Source of the DNA: Litoribrevibacter euphylliae
GTDB taxonomy: Bacteria > Pseudomonadota > Gammaproteobacteria > Pseudomonadales > Litoribrevibacteraceae
Reading direction: 5' to 3'
DNA: 64,000 bases
Assembly: GCF_042646085.1 (NCBI RefSeq)
Contig: NZ_JBHRSZ010000007.1
Location: 744,001-808,000 of the forward strand
Shown here: in pieces, positions 43,817 through 51,763 of the stretch
Numbering within the stretch: the first letter of the stretch is position 1
Layout: each line of letters opens with the position of its first letter
The notes under the pieces: model-generated
Database searches by the model: none
Told to the model about the DNA's origin: nothing
Seen by the model: only the letters and a program-made list of their open reading frames with translations
Made by a program: the position numbers and the translations under genes

Positions 43817-44383
43817 GTGCGTAGTGGTCTGATGCTCTTGGTATGGTGCCTTCTGATAAGCGGTGCTTGTCCACCCTCATTAAGTGCAGCTGAAGATAAT
43901 GACTACAATGCGACAAAACTTCGTTTAGGTGTGTTTGCTCATAATAAAGGGTTGATTTCGAGTCGAGTCGAGCATGGCACCGACTTCAATGGCGAAGTTG
44001 TTTTTTCTCCAATAAATATCTTTTGGGATGCAGAACCGACCTTTGGTTTTATGCTCAATGGTATAGGGAATACCAGCTATCTGTATTCTGGTGTCAGTTG
44101 GGAGATTGACCTCTTTGAGGATGCAGATAACTCAGGTCTGTTCATTATCCCGTTCTTGGGCCTTTCGGTGCATAACGGGAAGCGTGAACCTGAAAGTAAG
44201 CGCAGAGGGCTAGGGTGTCGCGTGTTGTTTCGTGAAGCCATTGAAGTTGGTTGGCGGTTTTCCGGTTCTTCAAATCAGTGGGCCTTATCTGTATTGACCG
44301 ATCACCTCTCCCATGGCGGTTTTTGTGAAGATCGGAATCAGGGGTTGGATAATACCGGCATTCGCTTTCATTGGTTCTATTAG
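43817..44383 (+). CDS. PagL-like lipid A 3-O-deacylase / acyloxyacyl hydrolase family
   Basis: 188 residues with a signal peptide (LMLLVWCLLISGACPPSLSA) and alternating beta strands fitting an outer-membrane barrel. The C-terminus DHLSHGG holds H163 and S165, spaced as the catalytic His-x-Ser of PagL. D178 in NQGLDNTG sits where a catalytic Glu would be expected, so activity is uncertain. It ends in an aromatic residue (FHWFY), as outer-membrane proteins do. The GTG start at 43817 has GAGG ten bases upstream. If active it would trim lipid A. Family assignment is by motif and size only. Confidence 0.72.
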   Translation: MRSGLMLLVWCLLISGACPPSLSAAEDNDYNATKLRLGVFAHNKGLISSRVEHGTDFNGEVVFSPINIFWDAEPTFGFMLNGIGNTSYLYSGVSWEIDLFEDADNSGLFIIPFLGLSVHNGKREPESKRRGLGCRVLFREAIEVGWRFSGSSNQWALSVLTDHLSHGGFCEDRNQGLDNTGIRFHWFY

Positions 44384-44419
44384 TCTTTCAGAAGGTTCCT
44401 GTGTCGCTTTGCAATGGCG

Positions 44420-45940
44420 CTATTGGCGGCGATGAAAGTCGAGCTTTCGATAGCTTAGGGCTTCGGTGAGGTGGGTCGTGGAGATTAACTCGCTGTCTTC
44501 CAAATCCGCAACGGTACGAGCGACTTTTAAGATTCTATGATAGGAGCGAGCGGATAACCCCAGCTGTTCAATGGCTTGATTCATCAGATCAAAATCGGCT
44601 TGGCTGATTTGGCAGTGGGCTTCGATTTCCTTGGTGGACAACATGCTGTTTGGTTTATTGGTTCGTAGCAGTTGTCGGTTCCGGGCGCGTTCAACTCGCT
44701 GTTTCACGGTTTGGCTGGTTTCTTCTTGCTGTGAGCTGCCTGCGACCAACAGTTCCTTTGGAATGAGATTAACTTCAATTTGCAGATCAATTCGATCTAA
44801 TAAAGGGCCTGAAATTTTGCTGCGATATTTTTCGATTTTCGCCGGAGTGCAGTAACAGATGTCGTTTGGTCCGCAGACTTTGCCACAAGGGGTTGGATTC
44901 ATAGCTGCAATGAGCTGGAACTGGGCAGGGTATGTGATCTGATGCCTTGCTCGGGAAATGGTGATTTCTCCACTTTCCAAGGGCTCTCTTAATACTTCCA
45001 ATACCTTGCGGTCGAACTCTGGTAACTCGTCTAAAAATAATACGCCTAAATGAGATTGGGTGATTTCTCCCGGTTTTGGGGTTGATCCGCCACCCACTAA
45101 TGCCGCCGCAGATGAGCTGTGATGAGGCGTTCTAAAGGGTCGTCGTTTCCATTGGTTAATGTTCAAGGGGTTGCTGATGGATTGAACTTTGGCGATTTCC
45201 AGCGACTCTTGATGGGACACTTCCGGCAAGATGCTGGTCAGTCGGCTGGCCAGCATGGTTTTCCCCGTTCCGGGAGGGCCTGACATTAGTAAATTATGGT
45301 TTCCTGCTGCGGCGATCTCGAGCGCCCGTTTCGCTTGCGGTTGGCCTTTGATGTCGGAGAGGCAAAGCTGAAAAGAGGTATCTTGTGTTTTGTCTTGGAC
45401 ATCCTTGGTTGAGTAGTGGTCGAGCGTCGTTAATTCGTTGAGGTGGGCACATAGTTCGGACAGGTGTTTGATGGCAAGCACCGGATTGTTGCCGGGAAGA
45501 CAGGCTTCTTCCGCATTAAGGTAAGGTACGATCGCTACTTTTCCTGCGTGATCAGCGGCAATGGCAGAGGGCAATATGGCACGAACGGAACGTACTTCGC
45601 CAGATAAAGATAACTCGCCTATGATTTCATAATTGCTCAATTGATCGGCTTTGATTTGGTTTGAGGCGGCGAGAATGCTGATGGCAATGGCTAAGTCATA
45701 ACGACCGCCTTCTTTGGGAAGGTCGGCAGGCCCTAGATGAATGGTGATTCGGCCGAGCGGGAATTCAAACTCACTGTTAATAATGGCACTACGTACACGG
45801 TCCTTACTTTCTTTAACGGCTGTTTCAGGTAAGCCTACGATTGATAAAGATGGCAACCCGCCTGAAATATGGGTTTCGACGGTAACGAGAGGCGCATTCA
45901 AGCCTAAAGCTGCTCGCGTATGTATGACGGCCAATGACAT
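44420..45940 (-). CDS. comM: ComM/YifB, Mg-chelatase-like AAA+ protein
   Basis: Hexameric helicase promoting branch migration in natural transformation. N-terminal lid MSLAVIHTRAALGLNAPL is characteristic; Walker A is MSGPPGTGKTMLA, Walker B GVLFLDELPEF, and the Cys-rich segment NPTPCGKVCGPNDICYC is typical of YifB. The C-terminal SARSYHRILKVARTVADL is also typical. 506 residues is the normal length. Its presence suggests, but does not prove, competence. The upstream intergenic region to 46182 shows no clear signal. Confidence 0.96.
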   Translation of the reverse strand: MSLAVIHTRAALGLNAPLVTVETHISGGLPSLSIVGLPETAVKESKDRVRSAIINSEFEFPLGRITIHLGPADLPKEGGRYDLAIAISILAASNQIKADQLSNYEIIGELSLSGEVRSVRAILPSAIAADHAGKVAIVPYLNAEEACLPGNNPVLAIKHLSELCAHLNELTTLDHYSTKDVQDKTQDTSFQLCLSDIKGQPQAKRALEIAAAGNHNLLMSGPPGTGKTMLASRLTSILPEVSHQESLEIAKVQSISNPLNINQWKRRPFRTPHHSSSAAALVGGGSTPKPGEITQSHLGVLFLDELPEFDRKVLEVLREPLESGEITISRARHQITYPAQFQLIAAMNPTPCGKVCGPNDICYCTPAKIEKYRSKISGPLLDRIDLQIEVNLIPKELLVAGSSQQEETSQTVKQRVERARNRQLLRTNKPNSMLSTKEIEAHCQISQADFDLMNQAIEQLGLSARSYHRILKVARTVADLEDSELISTTHLTEALSYRKLDFHRRQ

Positions 45941-46182
45941 AGTGTTGTGTTCCTGTTGCTGTAAGGTTTATCCACTGTAAGAAGGTGGTGCCACCCTAGG
46001 CAGAGCTTGAATCGTTAAATCACACCATTGGCTGACGCAGAACGAATAAGGTGTTCAGTTCTTTGAGGATTTCTTATTAGCCGAGAACGTATTTTCTTCC
46101 TAAACTAAAAGAAAATAATTAGACAGACAAAGAGGTTAGCTGTGCACGTCACACTTCTTCCGACGTTGGGCACACACTATTC

Positions 46183-47934
46183 ATGAGGGAACTGCGTTCA
46201 TTAAATTGTATGTTTAGGCATAGTTTTATACGGTTAGCTATGTGTTTTCCGCTGCTTTGTTTTAGTTCCTTCCATCTAATGGCATTTGAACCCTCTGATA
46301 GTCAACAACAGGCCATTGAACGGTGGCTTGATACTGAGTTCACGCCTTCCACGCTCAGCAAACAAGATCAGAAAAAAGAATTGTACTGGTTTGCTGAGGC
46401 CGCTCAGCCTTATCAAGATGTTGTCATTCGAGTGACGTCCGAACGGATCGATACGCACTGGTATGAAGCGACCCAGTTGGCCAAAGCCTTTTATGAGATT
46501 ACGGGCATTCGTGTGTACCATGAGTTGACTGGTGAAGACGATGTCATCAAGAAGTTATCAACGCAAATTACGACCGGAATAAATCTATATGACGGCTATA
46601 TCAATGACAGTGATTTGATTGGAGCCCACTTTCGACAGGGCGCGGTGTTGCCGATTTCTGAGATCATGATGAACGAGGCCATAACCCTGCCTACTCTGGA
46701 TATTGATGATTTTATCGGCATTAAATTCACTTCTGGGCCTGATGGAGTGATCTATCAATTGCCTGATCAACAGTTTGCTAATCTCTATTGGTATCGCCAT
46801 GACTGGTTTTCTCGACCCGAGTTGAAGCGTCAGTTTCAGGCGCTCTATGGCTATGAATTAAATGTGCCGGCCAATTGGTCGGCTTACGAAGATATTGCAG
46901 AATTTTTCTCTGTTCATGTGAAAGAGATTGATGGGGTACGAGTGTATGGCCATATGGATTATGGTCGGCGTGATCCTTCGTTGGGTTGGCGTTTCTCGGA
47001 CGCCTGGTTGTCTATGGCGGGGACAGGAGACCCGGGCATTCCTAATGGCTTACCGGTGGATGAATGGGGCATTCGTATGGAAGGGTGTCGTCCAGTGGCA
47101 GTGTCGGTAGAGCGAGGTGGCGCTTTGGACGGGCCTGCGGCTGTCTATGCACTTAATCGTTACATCGATTGGTTAAATCGATTTGCGCCAGCTGAAGCTA
47201 AAACCATGAACTTTACTCAGGCTGGCGCTGTTCCGGGACAAGGAAACATCGCACAACAGATTTTCTGGTATACGGCGTTTACTGCGGCGTTGTCCGACCC
47301 TGAATTGGGTTTGTTAAATGAAGATGGCACTACCAAATGGCGAATGGCGCCTTCACCTAAAGGTGCGTATTGGGAAAAGGGCATGAAATTAGGTTATCAG
47401 GATGCTGGTTCATGGACGTTTCTTAAAAGTACACCGGAAAATCGTCGAAATGCGGCGTGGTTGTATGCACAGTTCCTCGTATCTAAGACGGTTTCTCTAA
47501 AAAAGACCTTGGTAGGCTTAACACCGATTCGGCGTTCGGATATTGAGTCGGAAAGCATGACTGAGATGGCGCCTAAGCTGGGAGGTTTGGTTGAGTTTTA
47601 CCGAAGCCCTGCGCGTGAGCGGTGGACGCCGACAGGTATTAATGTCCCCGATTATACTAAGTTATCTCGTCATTGGTGGAGTAATGTGGCTGATGCCATC
47701 GAAGGTAAGGCTTCGCCTCAGGAAGCGATGAGTAAGATGGCCCAGGGTATGGAGACGGATTTAGTTTCAATGACCTTTGCTCGTGTTGATTGTGCGCCTC
47801 AGTTGAAGCCCAAACGCTATCGCAGCTTTTGGTTAAACCAACCAGGCGCACCAAAGGCTCAGAGGTTGGATGAAAAACCAGCAGGTAAGACCTTTAGTTA
47901 CGAGGCGTCGCTATCCAGTTGGCTGGAGGATTAA
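46183..47934 (+). CDS. Extracellular solute-binding protein, ABC sugar/glycerol type, no permease
   Basis: 583 residues with a signal peptide (MCFPLLCFSSFHLMA). The layout is that of large binding proteins of the family 1 group: DVVIRVTSERIDTHWYEATQ, FYEITGIRVYHELTGEDDV, LYWYRHDWFSRPEL, and near the C-terminus WTPTGINVPDYTKLS. The nearest type I recall is the glycerol/polyol binding proteins of rhizobia. No membrane or ATPase components are next to it. GTG or later ATG starts are possible (the ATG at 46210 begins closer to the signal peptide). The next binding protein gene starts one base after its stop. Confidence 0.82.
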   Translation: MRELRSLNCMFRHSFIRLAMCFPLLCFSSFHLMAFEPSDSQQQAIERWLDTEFTPSTLSKQDQKKELYWFAEAAQPYQDVVIRVTSERIDTHWYEATQLAKAFYEITGIRVYHELTGEDDVIKKLSTQITTGINLYDGYINDSDLIGAHFRQGAVLPISEIMMNEAITLPTLDIDDFIGIKFTSGPDGVIYQLPDQQFANLYWYRHDWFSRPELKRQFQALYGYELNVPANWSAYEDIAEFFSVHVKEIDGVRVYGHMDYGRRDPSLGWRFSDAWLSMAGTGDPGIPNGLPVDEWGIRMEGCRPVAVSVERGGALDGPAAVYALNRYIDWLNRFAPAEAKTMNFTQAGAVPGQGNIAQQIFWYTAFTAALSDPELGLLNEDGTTKWRMAPSPKGAYWEKGMKLGYQDAGSWTFLKSTPENRRNAAWLYAQFLVSKTVSLKKTLVGLTPIRRSDIESESMTEMAPKLGGLVEFYRSPARERWTPTGINVPDYTKLSRHWWSNVADAIEGKASPQEAMSKMAQGMETDLVSMTFARVDCAPQLKPKRYRSFWLNQPGAPKAQRLDEKPAGKTFSYEASLSSWLED

Positions 47935-47935
47935 A

Positions 47936-48661
47936 ATGCGCAAGGTGGCTTGGTTAGTGGTTATCTTAATGAATGCCTGCTTGCTGGGGAGTCGAGTCTG
48001 GGGGGCGGATATTGTTACTTTAGTAACGCATGAGTCTAAGCCGTACGCTTGGGTCGATGAGTCAGGGCATATTAATGGTATGACGGTCGACATTGCTAAT
48101 TTGATTTTTCAGCGAGCGAATATAAAGAAAAACTGGAAATTGATGCCTTCAAAGCGAGCTTATCGTTACGCAAAGACCAATATAAATACCTGTATTTTCC
48201 CGCTTCAGAGAAATCAGGAACGAGAGGCAGATTTCCAATGGGTCGGCCCGATTATGATCAATCGTTACGCTTTTTATACCTTGGAAAATAGTACCATTGA
48301 GTTAAATACCCTCGCCGATTTAAAGTCATTTAAAGTTGTGACTTATCTGGGGAGTGGTTTGAAGGAGTACCTGAGTGGCTTTGGTATTCGGGTGATTGAA
48401 ACGCTGCAGGATGATATGGCGGCGACCATGGTGTCCTTGGGTCGAGCGAATGTCTGGGCAGCCGATGTGTACAATGTGCCGTATATGTTGGAAGCGCAAG
48501 AGCACAAGTTTGACGAAGAATTCATTTTTTTTACCAGCATCAGCGCCATGGCGTGCCATTTATCGATGCCAGAATCCTTGATTGCTGATCTACAGGAAGA
48601 GTTAACCGGCCTGTATCGTACGCTTGAGATTGCCAAAATAGTGCGTCGCTATGAACGATAA
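47936..48661 (+). CDS. Orphan periplasmic solute-binding protein, SBP family 3
   Basis: About 241 residues. Signal peptide (VAWLVVILMNACLLGSRVWG) follows the start. The mature part has TLVTHESKPYAWVDESGHIN, NGMTVDIANLIFQRANIKK and CIFPLQRNQEREADFQWVGP, which are typical of amino-acid-type binding proteins. ATG 47936 is preferred because GGAGGA (47925-47930) is five bases upstream; the frame extends back but has no such site. The gene starts one base after the stop of the previous binding protein gene, so they are co-transcribed. No permease is linked. Confidence 0.85.
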   Translation: MRKVAWLVVILMNACLLGSRVWGADIVTLVTHESKPYAWVDESGHINGMTVDIANLIFQRANIKKNWKLMPSKRAYRYAKTNINTCIFPLQRNQEREADFQWVGPIMINRYAFYTLENSTIELNTLADLKSFKVVTYLGSGLKEYLSGFGIRVIETLQDDMAATMVSLGRANVWAADVYNVPYMLEAQEHKFDEEFIFFTSISAMACHLSMPESLIADLQEELTGLYRTLEIAKIVRRYER

Positions 48662-48700
48662 TGTGCACTGCACTATTTTGACGCTTTTTGAGTGAGGCGT

Positions 48701-48955
48701 TTATGCCTTGTTTTGTTCCAGCTCAGACACCTTTTTTTCTAGTGCTTCAACCATTGCTCGGGTTCTGTGTAGAACTTCTGTCTGCGCATCGAACTCTTCC
48801 CGTGTTACTAGGTCCAGTTTGCTAAGCGCTGAAGATAACAGGATCTTTACATTGTTATGCAGTTCTTCTTGAGCCATTCTGGCTGCACCTGAAGCACCGG
48901 GTAATGCTTGTGTTAGTTGCGATGCCAGCGTGTTCAGCAAGTCATTAGGAATCAT
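48701..48955 (-). CDS. ubiK: Ubiquinone biosynthesis accessory factor UbiK
   Basis: Small coiled-coil protein needed for aerobic ubiquinone synthesis. The core LLSSALSKLDLVTREEFDAQ with TEVLHRTRAMVEALEKKVSE matches the YqiC/UbiK family. The open frame begins further upstream, but ATG 48955 follows TGGAG at six to seven bases and gives MIPNDLLNTLASQ and 84 residues, the usual length. Placement between comM and glnK agrees with the order in Pseudomonas (recall). Confidence 0.9.
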   Translation of the reverse strand: MIPNDLLNTLASQLTQALPGASGAARMAQEELHNNVKILLSSALSKLDLVTREEFDAQTEVLHRTRAMVEALEKKVSELEQNKA

Positions 48956-49050
48956 ACCAATCTCCACATCTAATCTGTCTGCGGACATCCTAACTTAGAA
49001 TGTCTGAATGAACCATCTATGTGCCTCATTCTGGCGAATAATTATTGAAA

Positions 49051-49098
49051 TGCGCTATAGTGGGGTCGACTTTAATGCTTGTGCATCAAATTTGTGCA
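49051..49098 (+). promoter_or_regulatory. Tandem NtrC-type enhancer sites upstream of glnK
   Basis: TGCATCAAATTTGTGCA (49082-49098) fits the 17-bp NtrC dyad TGCACC-N5-GGTGCA with changes at only a few positions. A weaker match TGCGCTATAGTGGGGTC lies at 49051-49067. Their centres are 31 bases apart, three helical turns, as in the glnA enhancer of enterics. Confidence 0.65.
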
Positions 49099-49193
49099 TA
49101 AATTTTAGTCAATGGCCTGGGTTAATCCGAATGATTTAGGTCTGTTCAAAATTTTTATCTGTAACTTAATGAAAAATAAAGCTTTTTGAAAAT

Positions 49194-49209
49194 GGGCACA
49201 GTCCATGCT
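49194..49209 (+). promoter_or_regulatory. Sigma54 promoter of glnK-amtB
   Basis: GGGCACAGTCCATGCT carries the -24 GG at 49195-49196 and the -12 GC at 49207-49208, exactly ten bases apart, with the CAC after GG as in TGGCACG-N4-TTGC. It lies about 100 bases before the glnK start and downstream of the NtrC sites. Confidence 0.75.
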
Positions 49210-49310
49210 CAAAGAGGGGTATATCGGATTGAGCTTTCAACAGGAATTAGAAAGCAGATCCAAAACGTTATAACTCAATTTTTAGGCTAATAACTCTTAG
49301 GGAGAACACC

Positions 49311-49649
49311 ATGAAATTGGTAACCGCAATTATTAAGCCGTTCAAATTAGATGATGTACGTGAAGCATTATCTGAGATCGGCGTTCAAGGGATCACCGTT
49401 ACTGAAGTAAAAGGCTTTGGTCGTCAAAAAGGCCATACCGAACTTTATCGCGGTGCTGAGTATGTTGTTGATTTTCTACCAAAAGTAAAAATCGAAGCAG
49501 CAATCTCAGAAGATCTAACAGATCAAGTGATCGATGCGATCAGCAAAGCAGCGAACACAGGCAAAATCGGTGACGGTAAAATTTTCGTGACCAGCCTGGA
49601 GCAAGCGATTCGTATTCGTACCGGTGAAACTGGCGCTGACGCGGTTTAA
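49311..49649 (+). CDS. glnK: Nitrogen regulatory protein P-II
   Basis: Trimeric PII signal protein that binds ATP/ADP and 2-oxoglutarate and controls AmtB, GlnE and NtrB. 112 residues as usual. The uridylylation site Y51 is in the T-loop KGHTELYRGAEYVVDF, and the B-loop TGKIGDGKIFV is intact. The gene is directly followed by amtB, 75 bases on, and preceded by an NtrC/sigma54 promoter, which supports the GlnK (nitrogen-starvation) type over GlnB. glnE lies 4.5 kb away. Confidence 0.97.
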   Translation: MKLVTAIIKPFKLDDVREALSEIGVQGITVTEVKGFGRQKGHTELYRGAEYVVDFLPKVKIEAAISEDLTDQVIDAISKAANTGKIGDGKIFVTSLEQAIRIRTGETGADAV

Positions 49650-49724
49650 TCCGTAAGCCTCTCACCTGAAAACAGTTAAGTTACAGATTTATAAGATAGA
49701 ACAGGCTCATTCGGAGGGCTGAAG

Positions 49725-51014
49725 ATGGAACAGGTAATGAATGACGTAAGTCAACTGCAGTATGCGGTTGATACATTTTATTTCCTAGTGTGTGGTGCAC
49801 TGGTAATGTGGATGGCAGCTGGTTTCGCCATGCTAGAAGCAGGGTTGGTACGTTCTAAAAATACCACAGAAATTCTGACGAAAAACGTCGCGCTATTCGC
49901 AATCTCATGCACTATGTACATGGTTTGTGGTTATGCGATTATGTATAACGGTGCTGCAGAGCTATTTATGCTTAGTGGCATAGAGGCGAATGGTGTCACA
50001 GGTGCTGAAGATCCTGCTACTTATGCCCCATCAGCAGACTTCTTCTTTCAAGTAGTTTTTGTTGCTACAGCGATGTCAATTGTTTCTGGTGCAGTTGCTG
50101 AGCGTATGAAGCTATGGTCATTCCTTGCTTTTGCTGTTGTTATGACTGCTGTTATTTATCCGTTAGAGGGGTCTTGGACTTGGGGTGGTGCAGATGTCTT
50201 TGGTTTGTTTAACCTAGGGTCTTTAATTGAAAATGAAGTAGTTGACGGTGAAATGACGTACTATGGTTTCACTGATTTTGCTGGTTCTGGCATTGTTCAT
50301 ATGGCAGGTGCAGCAGCAGCATTGGCAGGTGTTCTTTTACTAGGTGCTCGTAAAGGTAAATACGGTCCTAACGGTGAGGTGAATGCGATTCCTGGTGCAA
50401 ACCTTCCGCTAGCTACACTTGGTACATTCATTCTTTGGTTAGGTTGGTTTGGCTTCAATGGTGGTTCTGTACTTGCCTTGGCTAGTGTAGAAAGTGCGAA
50501 TGCTGTCGCTGTTGTATTCATGAACACTAACGCAGCTGCTGCTGGTGGTCTGATTGGTGCTTTATTGCTTGCTCGTATTATGTTTAAGAAAGCTGATCTT
50601 ACGATGGCATTGAACGGAGCTTTGGCGGGTCTGGTTGCTATTACTGCTGGACCAGATACTCCTACTGCCCTATCTGCAACAGTAATTGGTTTTGTAGGTG
50701 GTCTAATCGTTGTTCTTTCTATTATTGCAATGGATAAGATCAAGATTGATGATCCTGTAGGTGCTATTTCTGTGCATGGTGTGGTTGGCTTGTTCGGCGT
50801 GATGGTAGTTCCGTTTACTAATGACGGTACTCACTTTGCCGCTCAATTCCTAGGTGCACTAACTATCTTTATATGGGTATTTGTTGCAAGCTTGGTTGTT
50901 TGGGCAATCTTGAAGGCTGTAGTTGGTATTCGAGTTACAGAAGAAGAAGAATACGAAGGTGTGGACTTGGCAGAATGCGGTATGGATGCATACCCAGAGT
51001 TCACTCAGAAGTAA
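49725..51014 (+). CDS. amtB: Ammonium transporter
   Basis: Inner-membrane ammonium channel of 429 residues with about eleven membrane segments. Signature parts are AAGFAMLEAGLVRSKNTTEI, DFAGSGIVHMAGAAAALAGV with the pore histidine, WLGWFGFNGGSVLA and DDPVGAISVHGVVGLFGVM. The start ATG follows GGAGG at about seven bases. It is co-transcribed with glnK, whose trimer should block the pore when nitrogen is ample. A textbook terminator follows. Confidence 0.97.
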   Translation: MEQVMNDVSQLQYAVDTFYFLVCGALVMWMAAGFAMLEAGLVRSKNTTEILTKNVALFAISCTMYMVCGYAIMYNGAAELFMLSGIEANGVTGAEDPATYAPSADFFFQVVFVATAMSIVSGAVAERMKLWSFLAFAVVMTAVIYPLEGSWTWGGADVFGLFNLGSLIENEVVDGEMTYYGFTDFAGSGIVHMAGAAAALAGVLLLGARKGKYGPNGEVNAIPGANLPLATLGTFILWLGWFGFNGGSVLALASVESANAVAVVFMNTNAAAAGGLIGALLLARIMFKKADLTMALNGALAGLVAITAGPDTPTALSATVIGFVGGLIVVLSIIAMDKIKIDDPVGAISVHGVVGLFGVMVVPFTNDGTHFAAQFLGALTIFIWVFVASLVVWAILKAVVGIRVTEEEEYEGVDLAECGMDAYPEFTQK

Positions 51015-51031
51015 TTGCTTCTTGCGCAATA

Positions 51032-51058
51032 AAAAGGCTCCTTCGGGAGCCTTTTTTG
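51032..51058 (+). terminator. Rho-independent terminator of amtB
   Basis: AAAAAGGCTCC (51032-51042) pairs with GGAGCCTTTTTT (51047-51058) around a TTCG tetraloop, with a T-run at the end. Confidence 0.95.
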
Positions 51059-51111
51059 TATTTATGAATCAATAATTTCTAGTGTGAGATTAGAGATTAA
51101 AGTAAAACGGG

Positions 51112-51576
51112 TTATCTAAAGTGATAGATACTTGCTGCGCTATTAACGTTAATATTTTGGACTGTTCGAGAGCCTCTATTAGCTCCCGTATTATCAATCA
51201 GTTTTTCTATGTGCACTCGATCAATTGTGCCTAATGAATTAATGTTAATTCCGTCATAATAGTTAGTTGTTGTATGAGCTACCTCTGGTTGTTCAGTTGC
51301 GGATGAGTAATCTTCTGATGTAATGGGTAGCTGTTTAGAGTTAGGGTCATTAGCTAGAGTTTGATTCGCTTCATCCGCATTAATCGCGCTTTCTTCACGA
51401 GCTGAAAGGGTCGTATCAATTTGACCGCCTGCTGCGGTTGCACCGAATGGGTCGAGTACAACGGTTTCGCCCATTTCAGTATCCGTTAATGGTTCCACTG
51501 CATAGACCGAACCTGAGAAGGCTATTATTGCAAAAGAAATGCAGGACAGCTCTTTGATTGGTTTGAGGGTTTTCAT
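51112..51576 (-). CDS. Small exported protein with an LTDTEM motif
   Basis: 154 residues. A signal peptide is clear (ISFAIIAFSGSVYAVEP). Immediately after it comes EPLTDTEMGETVV, which resembles the L(S/T)DxEM motif found at the mature start of many Pseudomonadales surface and filament proteins. The rest is polar, Asn/Thr/Ser-rich and low in hydrophobics (TTTNYYDGININSLGTIDRV). No catalytic motif. I do not recognise the family; a surface or filament-associated role is inference. It has an AT-richer look than its neighbours. Confidence 0.65.
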   Translation of the reverse strand: MKTLKPIKELSCISFAIIAFSGSVYAVEPLTDTEMGETVVLDPFGATAAGGQIDTTLSAREESAINADEANQTLANDPNSKQLPITSEDYSSATEQPEVAHTTTNYYDGININSLGTIDRVHIEKLIDNTGANRGSRTVQNINVNSAASIYHFR

Positions 51577-51763
51577 AACATGATCCTGAAATGTAATTTT
51601 AAGTTATTATTTGTAATTCGATATTCTTACAGATTATAGGAGTCTTTTCTTTGTTAAAATGTGTCATGTGGTCAAAAAGCGAACAAAACCTAGATGGAAG
51701 TTCGTTCATGGCTTACGTGTTGATAAGAGATGGCCAGTAATATTACTGGCCTTTCATTATGGG

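Noticed and set aside
43817..44383. Calling the gene confident lipid A deacylase pagL
   Set aside because: The catalytic Glu is not visible, so I use a family-level name only.
44388..44400. Possible MITE end near TTTCAGAAGGTTCC
   Set aside because: Contains an extra base and no extended homology; too short.
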